From Collinsella aerofaciens (GTDB lineage Bacteria > Actinomycetota > Coriobacteriia > Coriobacteriales > Coriobacteriaceae): a stretch of 64,000 nt of DNA. Both the position numbers and the translations under genes were made by a program. Location: the NCBI RefSeq assembly GCF_015555045.1, contig NZ_JADNJQ010000009.1, positions 1-64,000 of the forward strand, written 5' to 3'. Position 1 is the stretch's first letter. Every line of letters starts with the position of its first letter. The notes under the pieces were generated by a model. The model saw only the letters and a list, made by a program, of their open reading frames with translations, was not told the DNA's origin and ran no database searches. This document shows, in pieces, positions 51,595-59,590 of this stretch.

Positions 51595-52084
51595 CACCAT
51601 CATCGACGAGACCGTCATCCTGCGCTACCTGCTTAACGACGACGAAGTTCTGTCACCGCGCGCCGCCAAGGTCATCGCCACGCGCACCGCTCGCGTCTAC
51701 CCCGAAATCATCACACGCGTCGTGGTCACGCTGCGCGACGTCTATAAGGTTCCCCGCGTTGAGATTGCTGCGGCCTTGAAAAGGCTGCTCGATGACGTCA
51801 TGGTCGACGAGCCCACCGTTGTCGCCCTTGCCGTCAAACTCTTTGGCAAGACCCATATGGACTTTACCGACTGCCTCCTCGCAGCCCGAACCGCCATCTA
51901 CAACGATGATGTCGTGAGCTTTGGCAAGCCCATCATCCAAGGCATGATTGACTACCGTCGCAAGCGCCAAACCGCAGCCGATGCTCGCGACCGTGCCGCC
52001 GAAGCCCGCGACCGCGGCGCCGAAGCCCGCAGCCGAAGCACCGACTCCACCATCGACAAGCTCCGCCACCAATCCCGCCACTAA
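51587..52084 (+). CDS. PIN-domain ribonuclease toxin (VapC-like)
   Basis: This 165-residue protein has a PIN domain in residues 1-125: an N-terminal acidic motif IIDETVILRYLLNDDE, a middle VVVTLRDVYKVPRVEI and a late DFTDCLLAARTAIYNDDVVSF, matching VapC-type toxins that cut RNA with a cluster of Asp residues. The tail holds three seven-residue repeats (AADARDR, AAEARDR, GAEARSR). It overlaps the restored antitoxin frame by eight bases. With the antitoxin damaged, the toxin may be inactive, controlled elsewhere, or the damage may be an error. Confidence 0.8.
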   Translation: MSSTIIDETVILRYLLNDDEVLSPRAAKVIATRTARVYPEIITRVVVTLRDVYKVPRVEIAAALKRLLDDVMVDEPTVVALAVKLFGKTHMDFTDCLLAARTAIYNDDVVSFGKPIIQGMIDYRRKRQTAADARDRAAEARDRGAEARSRSTDSTIDKLRHQSRH

Positions 52085-52098
52085 CCCCATCCCCTCCT

Positions 52099-52166
52099 AA
52101 GTTGCGGTGAAATACGGACTGTTTTATGTCTCTGAGTAGCCTTTAGTCCGTATTTCACCGCAACTT
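52099..52166. repeat. family A intergenic hairpin, copy 5
   Basis: Arms AAGTTGCGGTGAAATACGGA and complement are perfect over 22 bases. It lies 15 bases after the PIN toxin gene. Confidence 0.9.
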
Positions 52167-52199
52167 ATTGTTGGGCGGCGGAGTCGGTTGTCTCTGCTA

Positions 52200-53195
52200 T
52201 CAGGAATCCGCAAAAGGCTTTGTAGTTGGGATACCGTAGCCGCGCATCATAGCGCCAAACTCTTCGACATCATATGTGTCCGATAGCTTGAAATGAATGA
52301 CGTTATGACCCATGGCACGTAAGTTCGCATCGCGCAATAAGGCGGCTCGATAGGTTTTTGCCGCAGCATGTTCCAAATCTTTTTGAGTTTCGTCATCAAA
52401 CTTACCCAAACCATGAAGCTCTGCCAACATCCATGACCCATCTGGCATCCGCCAACCATAATCTGCCAGATAATAGCCGGCATTTCCTGGTCGAGCAATC
52501 TCAACCTGAAGCTCAGGCGCAACGACTCCAGCAAGGATCATTGCCGCTCGCGCCTCGGACTCTCCCCCGTTATCCGACCTCCCGTCCATATGCTCGAACA
52601 CGCCAAACGCACGGGCGATGCCATGCAAACCGCGACAATTGGCCTGTGCATACGCACGCAGCTCCTCGCGGTCGACATCATACTCACGAGCCAATCCATC
52701 GGCGTAGCCAAGCGCATACCGAAATGCACTCGCGCGGGCAATATCGACCACCGTCCGACAGGGGTCCGTCAGCGTAAACGGGCCGAGCCGCCATAACTCA
52801 CCTGGGCGCCATCGACGATACTCAACGAACTCATATGTATCGCGCCTGGTAGATCTCGGCAACAACATCTGAACGGCATTAAGCAGCGAGTAAGCAGAGC
52901 CGATACCGTACAGCAATGCCGCCGTTGAACCGCAGAAAATGGCATCCGGTTCGACGGCCGCAATAGCAGATGCAAGCTGGAAAATGCGGGCTTCCACGTC
53001 AAGGTGGCTCCAATAAACAGGATCGGCGTACACATGGTTATAGAGTCGAATTAAAAGCTCTTCCTGCATAAGCTCACGCGCGCGCCGCTCATCCCAAGGA
53101 TCAGTCGTTATCAATAGCTGCTCGTCATGATGAATCCCGAGAGCGGAAAACAGCATCTTGGCATATGACTTCGGAAAATGTTTAGCTTTATTGGA
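52200..53195 (-). CDS. unrecognised protein with AbiEi-like N-terminal and endonuclease-like C-terminal features
   Basis: This 331-residue protein is not confidently recognised. The N-terminal half (SALGIHHDEQLLITTD, FCGSTAALLYGI, TLTDPCRTVVDIAR) resembles type IV antitoxin AbiEi-like proteins. The C-terminal part (SEARAAMILAGVV, DYGWRMPDGSWMLAELHGLGKFD) has the acidic and lysine spacing of DUF559/VSR-like nuclease folds. ATG at 53195 is chosen over a TTG eight codons earlier. It stands alone next to a toxin-antitoxin pair and between two family A hairpins, and its base composition is lower in GC than its neighbours. A defence or TA role is possible but unproven. Confidence 0.6.
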   Translation of the reverse strand, partial: SNKAKHFPKSYAKMLFSALGIHHDEQLLITTDPWDERRARELMQEELLIRLYNHVYADPVYWSHLDVEARIFQLASAIAAVEPDAIFCGSTAALLYGIGSAYSLLNAVQMLLPRSTRRDTYEFVEYRRWRPGELWRLGPFTLTDPCRTVVDIARASAFRYALGYADGLAREYDVDREELRAYAQANCRGLHGIARAFGVFEHMDGRSDNGGESEARAAMILAGVVAPELQVEIARPGNAGYYLADYGWRMPDGSWMLAELHGLGKFDDETQKDLEHAAAKTYRAALLRDANLRAMGHNVIHFKLSDTYDVEEFGAMMRGYGIPTTKPFADS

Positions 53196-53383
53196 CATGA
53201 CCCGCACCATAACAGTCAAGAACGAGTGAACGCCTTTACGCTATCGCAGAACGGCATTTAAATACCTTGCCAAAATCTGACCAAAAACTTGACGTCGCAG
53301 GTCAGAGTTTTAAAAATTATTTCCACTCTCGGTAGACGGTCGCTACTACCCTCCCAACGACATCAAATTCCAACCTTACAAAT

Positions 53384-53450
53384 AGTTGCGGTGAAATACG
53401 GACTACATGGACCATAAAAGCCGAAAAACAGTCCGTATTTCACCGCAACT
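53384..53450. repeat. family A intergenic hairpin, copy 6
   Basis: AGTTGCGGTGAAATACGGAC and complement form 21-base perfect arms around a loop of about 25 bases. It is nearly identical in its arms to copy 5, about 1.2 kb away. Confidence 0.9.
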
Positions 53451-53499
53451 TAGGTGGGGCGTGGAGCGGCATCAGTTCCCGTCACACCGCGCACTTACG

Positions 53500-53537
53500 A
53501 AAATGGCTCTGGTCCCAAAAGGAATCAGAGCCATTCA
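53500..53537 (-). terminator. terminator after tRNA-Gly
   Basis: AATGGCTCTG and CAGAGCCATT pair around a short loop, followed on the minus strand by TTTCG. It lies ten bases after the tRNA-Gly 3' end and probably ends a tRNA-Pro-tRNA-Gly transcript. Confidence 0.65.
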
Positions 53538-53546
53538 TCTATCTTA

Positions 53547-53620
53547 TGGAGCGGGCGACGGGAATCGAACCCGCGTCATCAGCTTGGAAGGCTGGGGTTC
53601 TACCATTGAACTACGCCCGC
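53547..53620 (-). tRNA. tRNA-Gly (anticodon UCC)
   Basis: The 74-base gene has acceptor GCGGGCG paired with CGCCCGC, encoded CCA, anticodon loop CTTCCAA (TCC) and T arm GCGGGTTCGATTCCCGT. It follows tRNA-Pro on the same strand with a six-base gap. Confidence 0.96.
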
Positions 53621-53626
53621 AAGATA

Positions 53627-53703
53627 TGGTCGGGACGACAGGATTTGAACCTGCGACATCCTGCTCCCAAAGCAGGCGCGCTACCAAACTGCGCCACGTC
53701 CCG
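53627..53703 (-). tRNA. tRNA-Pro (anticodon UGG)
   Basis: The 77-base gene has acceptor CGGGACG paired with CGTCCCG, encoded ACCA, CTGCT/AGCAG anticodon stem with loop TTTGGGA (TGG) and T arm GCAGGTTCAAATCCTGT. Confidence 0.96.
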
Positions 53704-53794
53704 AAGGTGTTGAGCAGCTAAGGTCTAAACCTTGCGTGTCCCAAAGCGAAGGAAATTATAGGGGAGACTCCCCGCCTATGCAAGCGACGATACC

Positions 53795-55153
53795 CTAGTT
53801 CCTCGAATGTGCGACAAACTGGCTATGGGCCAGGCCTATCACAAAGGCCACCACGGCGACCGGCGCCCACGCGGCTCCAATGTCCGCCAACGGCAGCGCA
53901 TCGAACGGCAGCCACACGCCCGCAAAGAACGCGTCGCGGACCGAGGTGATCACACTCTGCACCGCGACCACGCCGCCGACCCAAACCCACACCTGCGGAT
54001 GGGCGTCGCAAAAACCGTGCACCAGGCCCATCAGCACCAGCACGATGGCAACGGGATACAAGGCGTTGAGCATGGGCACCGAGAACATGAGGATCACGTC
54101 GAGGCCCACGTTGGAAAGCACGCACGAAAACGCCGCGAACACAAAGGCGAGAACCGCAAAGGGACGGCGCATGGCCTCCTCGGAGGCCTCCGCTCCCCCT
54201 TCGACCACATACGTCTCGCAGAAGTAGCGCGAGCAGCAGCTGATGAGGCCGATGCACACGTTCATGCAGGCGAGGAAGAAAATCGCAAAGACCACGACCG
54301 TGCCGACAAGACCAAAGTGCATAGAGGCCGAACGGGCGAGGATGGCGGCGCCGTTGGTAGCGTCGGGCATCACGGTGCCGAGCTGCATACCGGCAAGGCC
54401 CAAGCCGCAGTAGATGATGGCCATGAGCACGCCGGCAATCACACCGGAACGCGAAATCTCGAAGGCCACGCGCTTGTCATCGGTCACGCCCAGCTCATGG
54501 ATGGTCTCGGCGATGATGATGCCGAAGGCGAGCGACGCGAGCAGGTCCATGGTCTGATAGCCAGTCAGAAAGCCCTGCACGGCGGCGCCTGCATCGTAAG
54601 GAGCCTGAGGCGCGGCAGCCGGTCCCAGCGGCGAAATCACGGCAGCACCCACGACCAGCACAATGAGCGCAATGAGCGCGGGGCCCGTAATGCGGCCGAG
54701 CACGCGTGTGATGACACCCGGGCGCAGCGTGAGCGCAAACGCGACGACAAAGAAGCTAACGGCAAACACCAGGCGAGCCGTACCGAGCGAGACGCCCTCG
54801 GGCAGCAGCGGCACCAGCATCTCGAAGGCCGTGGAGCTCGTGCGCGGAATAGCCAGGCACGGGCCGATGGCCAGATACACCGCCGCGACAAAGAACTCAC
54901 CGAACTTGGGGTGCACGCGGCCGGCAAGCTCGCGCGCCGTTCCGGCGAGCGCGACGGCGATAAAGCCCATGACGGGCAAGCCGATGGCTGCAATCAGAAA
55001 ACCGAACATGGCGACCGGCGTGGCAGAACCTGCCTGCAGCGCCAGCAGCGGCGGAATAATGAGGTTGCCGGCGCCAAAGAGCATCGAGAACAGGGCGATG
55101 CCGACGGTGACGACATGGTCGGGGCGCAGACCGCGCGGGGCGGATGAGGCCAT
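53795..55153 (-). CDS. brnQ: branched-chain amino acid transporter (LIVCS/BrnQ family)
   Basis: This 452-residue membrane protein has about 12 hydrophobic segments. Its N-terminal signature FSMLFGAGNLIIPPLLALQAG matches BrnQ, a cation-coupled importer of leucine, isoleucine and valine, as does GFLTGYQTMDLLASLAFGI. ATG at 55153 follows GAAAGG. It is separated from the selenium operon upstream by a strong terminator, so it is likely an independent transcript. Confidence 0.9.
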   Translation of the reverse strand: MASSAPRGLRPDHVVTVGIALFSMLFGAGNLIIPPLLALQAGSATPVAMFGFLIAAIGLPVMGFIAVALAGTARELAGRVHPKFGEFFVAAVYLAIGPCLAIPRTSSTAFEMLVPLLPEGVSLGTARLVFAVSFFVVAFALTLRPGVITRVLGRITGPALIALIVLVVGAAVISPLGPAAAPQAPYDAGAAVQGFLTGYQTMDLLASLAFGIIIAETIHELGVTDDKRVAFEISRSGVIAGVLMAIIYCGLGLAGMQLGTVMPDATNGAAILARSASMHFGLVGTVVVFAIFFLACMNVCIGLISCCSRYFCETYVVEGGAEASEEAMRRPFAVLAFVFAAFSCVLSNVGLDVILMFSVPMLNALYPVAIVLVLMGLVHGFCDAHPQVWVWVGGVVAVQSVITSVRDAFFAGVWLPFDALPLADIGAAWAPVAVVAFVIGLAHSQFVAHSRN

Positions 55154-55172
55154 AGGCACACCTTTCGGGTCG

Positions 55173-55207
55173 AAACAAAAACGGGACGGGCAAAAACACC
55201 CGTCCCG
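55173..55207 (-). terminator. Rho-independent terminator of the selD operon
   Basis: CGGGACGGG and CCCGTCCCG form a perfect nine-base stem followed on the minus strand by TTTTTGTTT, 15 bases after the desulfurase stop codon. Confidence 0.85.
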
Positions 55208-55221
55208 CAAGTATATACGCT

Positions 55222-56361
55222 CTAGCAGGCTAAATCGCGCAAAGCGTCAATCGCGGTGTCGACTTCCTCGTCCGTGTTGAAATACCCAAACGAGAAGCGA
55301 ACGACACCCTGACGCTCGGTCCCCAGCGCACGGTGCATGAGCGGGGCGCAATGGGCGCCGGGGCGCGTCGCAATCCCCCACCCTTGCATGAGTGCATCCG
55401 AGATCTCGGCAGAGTCGATATCGCCCACGTTGAGCGAGACGATCGCCGAGCGCGTCGGTTGGCCAAAGGCACCATAGAGCTTAATCCCCGGAATCTCGCG
55501 CACACCGGCAAGGAAGCGATCCGCCAGTGCTCGCTCGTGTGCCGCAATCGCCTCGACCCCGCCTTGCGCCTCGATAAAGTCGAGACCTGCGGAAAGGCCC
55601 GCGATGCCGTGACCGTTGAGCGTACCCGCCTCAAGGCGCGTGGGCCACTCAAGCGGCTGCAGCGCATCGAAGCTGTGCACGCCCGTGCCGCCCATGGCCC
55701 ACGGAGCCACGTCAATGCCCTCCGCCACGGCCAGGCCGCCGGTCCCCTGCGGACCCATGAGCCCCTTGTGACCGGTAAAGCACACGACGTCGAGCCCCAT
55801 GGCCTGCATATCGATATGCGCCGTGCCGGCAGACTGCGAGGCATCGACAATCACAAGCGCGCCGGCCGCATGGGCCATGGCGGCCACGCGCGCAATGTCG
55901 ACCTCATTGCCGGTCACATTGGAGGCGTGCGTCACCACCACAGCACGCGTGGCCGGCGTGACCAACCGCTCGAGCTCGTCATAGTCGAGCACGCCGTTCG
56001 CGTCGCAGCCCGTATGCTCAACGGTAACACCCTGCTCTGCCGCCAGGCGGTTGAGCGGACGTAGCACCGAGTTGTGCTCGAGCACCGTCGTGACCACGCG
56101 GTCGCCGGGGCGCACCACCCCGTTGATGGCGGTGTTGAGCGCCGCCGTAGAGTTGGGCGTAAAACACACATGGTCCGCCCTCGGGCAACCCAAAAGGCGC
56201 GCGAGCTTGGCACGGCAAGCGTGAATCGTACGAGCGGCATCGAGGGCACCCGACGTGGCGCCGCGCCCGGCATTGCCGAGCGAGCACATCGCCTGCGTCA
56301 CGGCATCGATGACCGTCTGCGGCTTGTGCATGGTCGTCGCCGCGTTATCCAGATAGATCAT
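55222..56361 (-). CDS. cysteine desulfurase/selenocysteine lyase-like PLP enzyme
   Basis: This 379-residue class V aminotransferase-fold enzyme starts MIYLDNAATTMHKP. It has FTPNSTAALNTAI, HASNVTGNEVDI, the PLP-Lys motif FTGHKGLMGPQG and a catalytic Cys in RPGAHCAP. It belongs to the CsdA/SufS-like group and can release sulfur or selenium from cysteine or selenocysteine. Its ATG overlaps the DUF3343 stop codon. As the last gene of an operon with selD and yedF, it most likely supplies selenium for selenophosphate synthesis. Whether it prefers selenocysteine is not visible. Confidence 0.88.
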   Translation of the reverse strand: MIYLDNAATTMHKPQTVIDAVTQAMCSLGNAGRGATSGALDAARTIHACRAKLARLLGCPRADHVCFTPNSTAALNTAINGVVRPGDRVVTTVLEHNSVLRPLNRLAAEQGVTVEHTGCDANGVLDYDELERLVTPATRAVVVTHASNVTGNEVDIARVAAMAHAAGALVIVDASQSAGTAHIDMQAMGLDVVCFTGHKGLMGPQGTGGLAVAEGIDVAPWAMGGTGVHSFDALQPLEWPTRLEAGTLNGHGIAGLSAGLDFIEAQGGVEAIAAHERALADRFLAGVREIPGIKLYGAFGQPTRSAIVSLNVGDIDSAEISDALMQGWGIATRPGAHCAPLMHRALGTERQGVVRFSFGYFNTDEEVDTAIDALRDLAC

Positions 56362-56609
56362 CGCACGACCTCCCACATATCAATCACGGTATAGCCCTCG
56401 GTGGGAACACCCGCCTCGGCGAGTTCGCCGCGCAGCAGTTCCTCATCGGCAGGCAACGCCTTCCACGCCAGACCGCAGCCGGCAGCGACCTCCCCGGGCA
56501 CGGGAATCGTTCGCCCGGGAAGGCCGCGCTCAATGCACAGGGACTCGCAACCTATGGCGGCCGCCGTGGTGGGAAACGTGATGACAAGCGCCGGGCGCTT
56601 CTCCCTCAT
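56358..56609 (-). CDS. DUF3343 (putative Se/S carrier-like) protein
   Basis: This small 83-residue protein has CESLCIERGLPGR, PVPGEVAAGC and GLAWKAL, the DUF3343 pattern with conserved Cys. The family co-occurs with YedF and SelD in selenium-using bacteria and is thought to bind or pass selenium or sulfur. ATG at 56609 follows GGAGTT. It lies between yedF and the desulfurase with a four-base overlap at its end. A longer paralogue with a Cys-rich N-terminus is at 28389-28784. Confidence 0.8.
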   Translation of the reverse strand: MREKRPALVITFPTTAAAIGCESLCIERGLPGRTIPVPGEVAAGCGLAWKALPADEELLRGELAEAGVPTEGYTVIDMWEVVR

Positions 56610-56628
56610 GGCAACTCCAACCAATACG

Positions 56629-57255
56629 CTACGGGCGCACGACGCGCACGGCCTGCTCCATCTTCTCCACGATCACGTACATGTTGGTGACCTCGCCCAC
56701 CGCAAGCTGGTCTTTAATGCCATAATGGTCCAGGCAGGTACCGCAGGTGAGAATCTCGACGCCCTGCTCGGCCAGCCCCTTCAGGTCATCGAGCACCGGC
56801 GAGCCCTCGACGGTGAGCTTGGCGCCGCCGTTGTAGAACAGCATGGTCGAGGGCAGCTCCTCCTGTTGCGTCACGGCAAAGATAAAGGCCTTCATGAGCT
56901 TGTGGCCCAGCTCGTCGTCGCCGCGGCCCATGCAATCGGTGTAGACGGAAATGACGAGTTTGCCCTTGCCGGCGCTGGCGTCGCAGAAGGCAGCGCCATC
57001 CTGCTCAGGATCGGCCACGGCAACGGCGCCAGAGGTCGCCACGGTCACGTGCCACTCGGCGTCAGAAACCTTCTCGACTGAGGCCGTGCAGCCCTTCTCC
57101 TGCGCCATCTTGGAGATGTTCTTGACGGCGGTCTCGTTATCGACCGAGGTCACGACTGTGCCCTCGCCATCAAGCTGCTTCAGGGCTTTGAGCGTCTTGA
57201 CGACGGGCAGCGGGCAGGCATCGCCCATGGCATTGACTTCAATCTTGGTAGACAT
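56629..57255 (-). CDS. yedF: sulfurtransferase-like selenium metabolism protein YedF
   Basis: The 208-residue protein has a TusA/SirA-like N-terminal domain with the CPLP motif (GDACPLPVVKTLKAL, about residues 12-26) and a DsrE-like C-terminal domain with CMGRGDDELGHKLMKAF and a final CGTCLDHYGI. Proteins of this architecture are a marker of selenium utilisation and are placed between a desulfurase and SelD in selenium delivery. ATG at 57255 has GAAAGGAAT upstream. The frame further upstream is a shadow of selD. Confidence 0.9.
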   Translation of the reverse strand: MSTKIEVNAMGDACPLPVVKTLKALKQLDGEGTVVTSVDNETAVKNISKMAQEKGCTASVEKVSDAEWHVTVATSGAVAVADPEQDGAAFCDASAGKGKLVISVYTDCMGRGDDELGHKLMKAFIFAVTQQEELPSTMLFYNGGAKLTVEGSPVLDDLKGLAEQGVEILTCGTCLDHYGIKDQLAVGEVTNMYVIVEKMEQAVRVVRP

Positions 57256-57316
57256 AGCAAATTCCTTTCGAAAGAACCGTTCTAGAGAACGGCAAACAGT
57301 TACATAAACGTGCGGG

Positions 57317-58366
57317 CTAGCGAACAACGTGGACGGCAGGACCGCCTGGCACCGGCTCGCACACGCGCCCGACAACGGCGGCAACGCGCCCTTCGGCATG
57401 TAAACGACGCGCAAGCTCATCCACATCGGCAGCAGGTGCCGCGATGAGCAGGCCACCAGACGTCTGCGGATCGTACAGCGCATCCAACATGCCCGGCTCC
57501 AGGTCTTCGTCGGCAGCCACGCGCGGGCCAAAGAAGTCCTGGTTGCGGTAGGAGCCCGCGGGGATAATGCCCAGACGCGCCATGTCGAGCACCTGGTCAA
57601 AGAGTGGCACCGCCCCCGACGCAAGCTCAACCTGCACGCCCGAGCCCTCGGCCATCTCGCACGCATGCCCGATCAGACCAAAGCCCGTAATGTCAGTACA
57701 GCCGTGAAGCTCGAGTCCCTCGGCCAGACGAATCGGGGCCTCGTTGAGGGTACGCATCGAGTCAAACACGGCTGCGGCCTCGTCCTGCTCGATGAGCTCG
57801 CCCTTAATGGCCGTGGTGATGATGCCCGAGCCAACCGCCTTGGTCAGCAGCAGAACATCGCCCACGCGCGCGCCGCTGTTGGCGAGCATACGGTCAAGCG
57901 CGACAAACCCGCTCACGGACAGGCCGTACTTGGGCTCGTCGTCGTTGATGGTGTGGCCGCCCGCGATGGAGCAGCCAGCCTCGACGCACTTGTCGGCGCC
58001 GCCCGCCAGAATTTCGCCGGCGACCTCAACGCCCAAGCAACTGGGAATGCACAGCAGGTTCATGGCATGGCTCGGCCGCCCGCCCATGGCGTAGATGTCC
58101 GACAGTGAGTTTGCCGCGGCAATCTGGCCAAACAGAAACGGGTCGTCGACCATCGGTGGGAAGAAGTCGATGGACTGCACGAGCCCCAGGTTCTCCCCTA
58201 CGCGGAAGACGCTCGCATCGTCGGAGGTATCGAACCCCACGAGCAGATTGTCGTTATGCACATTGGGCAAGTCGCCCAGGACCTGGGCGAGGGCTCCGGG
58301 AGCCAGCTTAGCGGCTCAACCGCTCGCGGCAGTCATAGACGTGAGCTTAATCTGATCGTCAGCCAT
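57317..58366 (-). CDS. selD: selenophosphate synthetase, selenoprotein with in-frame UGA (Sec17)
   Basis: This 349-residue ATP-dependent enzyme makes selenophosphate. Translation starts at ATG 58366 (GAAGGGGG upstream), and codon 17 is TGA (58316-58318) in the context AASG-U-AAK, the catalytic Cys/Sec position of SelD. After it come GFDTSDDASVFR, GGRPSHAMNLLC, GGHTINDDEPKYG, DITGFGLIGHACEM and PQTSGGLL, all SelD signatures. A GC-rich hairpin with a GGTCC loop follows the UGA. The gene overlaps the preceding glycosyltransferase by eight bases. Reading without recoding would miss the first 17 codons and the active site. Confidence 0.95.
58273..58318 (-). promoter_or_regulatory. UGA selenocysteine codon and SECIS-like hairpin of selD
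   Basis: The TGA is at 58318-58316. The sequence CGCCCAGGTCCTGGGCG (58289-58273) folds into a stem with GGTCC in the loop, about 26 bases after the UGA, similar in loop sequence to the fdhF SECIS (GGTCT). Confidence 0.75.
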
Positions 58367-59576
58367 ACGAACCCCCTTCCAACAAATCAACGACTTTTAG
58401 TATACGCCCCAGGCACGCTTCCCAAGAGACCGCCGACGGCTCGAACGTCGAAGGCGGTGCCGCAAGCGCCTGCGCGATAGCATCTGCCAGTGCGCGCTCA
58501 AACAACGGAAGGTCGGCCGCCACGGGCGTGTCGACATCCGTCATACGCGGCGACGCCACCCACGTCACGGGAGCACCGGGAAGCATCGCCTCCATCCAGG
58601 GACGAACGCCGGGCAAATCGGTCGCCACAACTTTGCAGCCGCACGCGAGGGCCTCGATCGTCACGAGCGGCAGACCCTCGTAAAACGAAGGCAGCACAAA
58701 GACGTCGGAACTGCGGTAGGCATGCACGAGTCCATCGCTATCCAGGCGCCCCGCCAGCTTCACCGGCACATCCGAGGCCGCGGCCAAGCGCTCGATACGC
58801 GCGTACTCGGCATCGTCCCCGCGACCGCCCACAAGTACCAAGCCAGATGGGCGGACGTCATCGTCAATCGACAATGACACGGCTCGAACCAGCGACTCGA
58901 CACCCTTTTTAAAGCAAATCTTGCCCACGTACACAAGCGATCCCGGCCGCCTCGCCACGCTTGCGTCGCGGCAGAAGACGCGATGGTCGTAGCCCGTCCC
59001 AATCACGTGGATGCGATCGGCATCGACGCCGCACACCAGGCCAATCTGCTCAGCCTGCTCAGCATGGAGCGCAAAGACGGCATCGAGCCGACGAACCGCA
59101 CTTACGATGCGATCGCGCTCGAGCGCATGCGAACGTAGCTGGCGCAGATCGGTCGAATGGCACACGGCAACAACCGGCACGCCCCGGACGCACTCGCGCG
59201 CCAATGCGGTCACCAGATACAGGTGATGGCAGAGCACCAGATCGGGCCGAAACTCAGTCACCGCCCGATCGATTGCATTAGCAAATGCCCGCTCAAATGC
59301 CTTGAGCATCGAAGGCGTCAGCTCACGATAGCGCGTGGAGGGATAGGGCATGACATCGGACATACCGCAGATGGGAAACGGCAGCTCGGGCGACTCGAAC
59401 GGTACGGCAAACACGGCAGCGCGCCGGTCCAGCTCGCCTTGGGTATCACCCGGCGCCGCACCGCAAAGCACGGCGGCGCGATGCCCCGTCTCGATCTGCT
59501 CGCGCACGAGCGCGGCAAGGTAGGTGCCGCTGCCGGTGCTATCTGGTTTTTGTGCCGAGATATTGAGGATGCGCAT
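58359..59576 (-). CDS. GT4-family glycosyltransferase coupled to selD
   Basis: This 405-residue GT-B glycosyltransferase starts MRILNISAQKPDSTGSGTYL, with donor-site motifs SLVYVGKICFKKGVESL, LVGGRGDD and PSFYEGLPLVTIEALACGC (the E-x7-E region). ATG at 59576 is 15 bases after the activase stop. Its 3' end overlaps the selD start by eight bases, so the two are co-translated. No other sugar gene is in this operon. Known GT4-like selenosugar synthases use selenophosphate as nucleophile, so this could be one. That is inferred from position only; a normal O-glycosyltransferase is the alternative. Confidence 0.82.
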   Translation of the reverse strand: MRILNISAQKPDSTGSGTYLAALVREQIETGHRAAVLCGAAPGDTQGELDRRAAVFAVPFESPELPFPICGMSDVMPYPSTRYRELTPSMLKAFERAFANAIDRAVTEFRPDLVLCHHLYLVTALARECVRGVPVVAVCHSTDLRQLRSHALERDRIVSAVRRLDAVFALHAEQAEQIGLVCGVDADRIHVIGTGYDHRVFCRDASVARRPGSLVYVGKICFKKGVESLVRAVSLSIDDDVRPSGLVLVGGRGDDAEYARIERLAAASDVPVKLAGRLDSDGLVHAYRSSDVFVLPSFYEGLPLVTIEALACGCKVVATDLPGVRPWMEAMLPGAPVTWVASPRMTDVDTPVAADLPLFERALADAIAQALAAPPSTFEPSAVSWEACLGRILKVVDLLEGGSYG

Positions 59577-59590
59577 GTCGCGGTACGCCC

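Larger units (their letters stand above)
53196..53546. other. 351-base intergenic region
   Basis: It holds the upstream region of the unrecognised gene, family A copy 6 and the tRNA terminator. No further gene is seen. Confidence 0.7.

Noticed and set aside
57256..57666. N-terminal extension of yedF
   Set aside because: It overlaps selD in another frame with Arg/Ser-rich shadow sequence; YedF starts at 57255.
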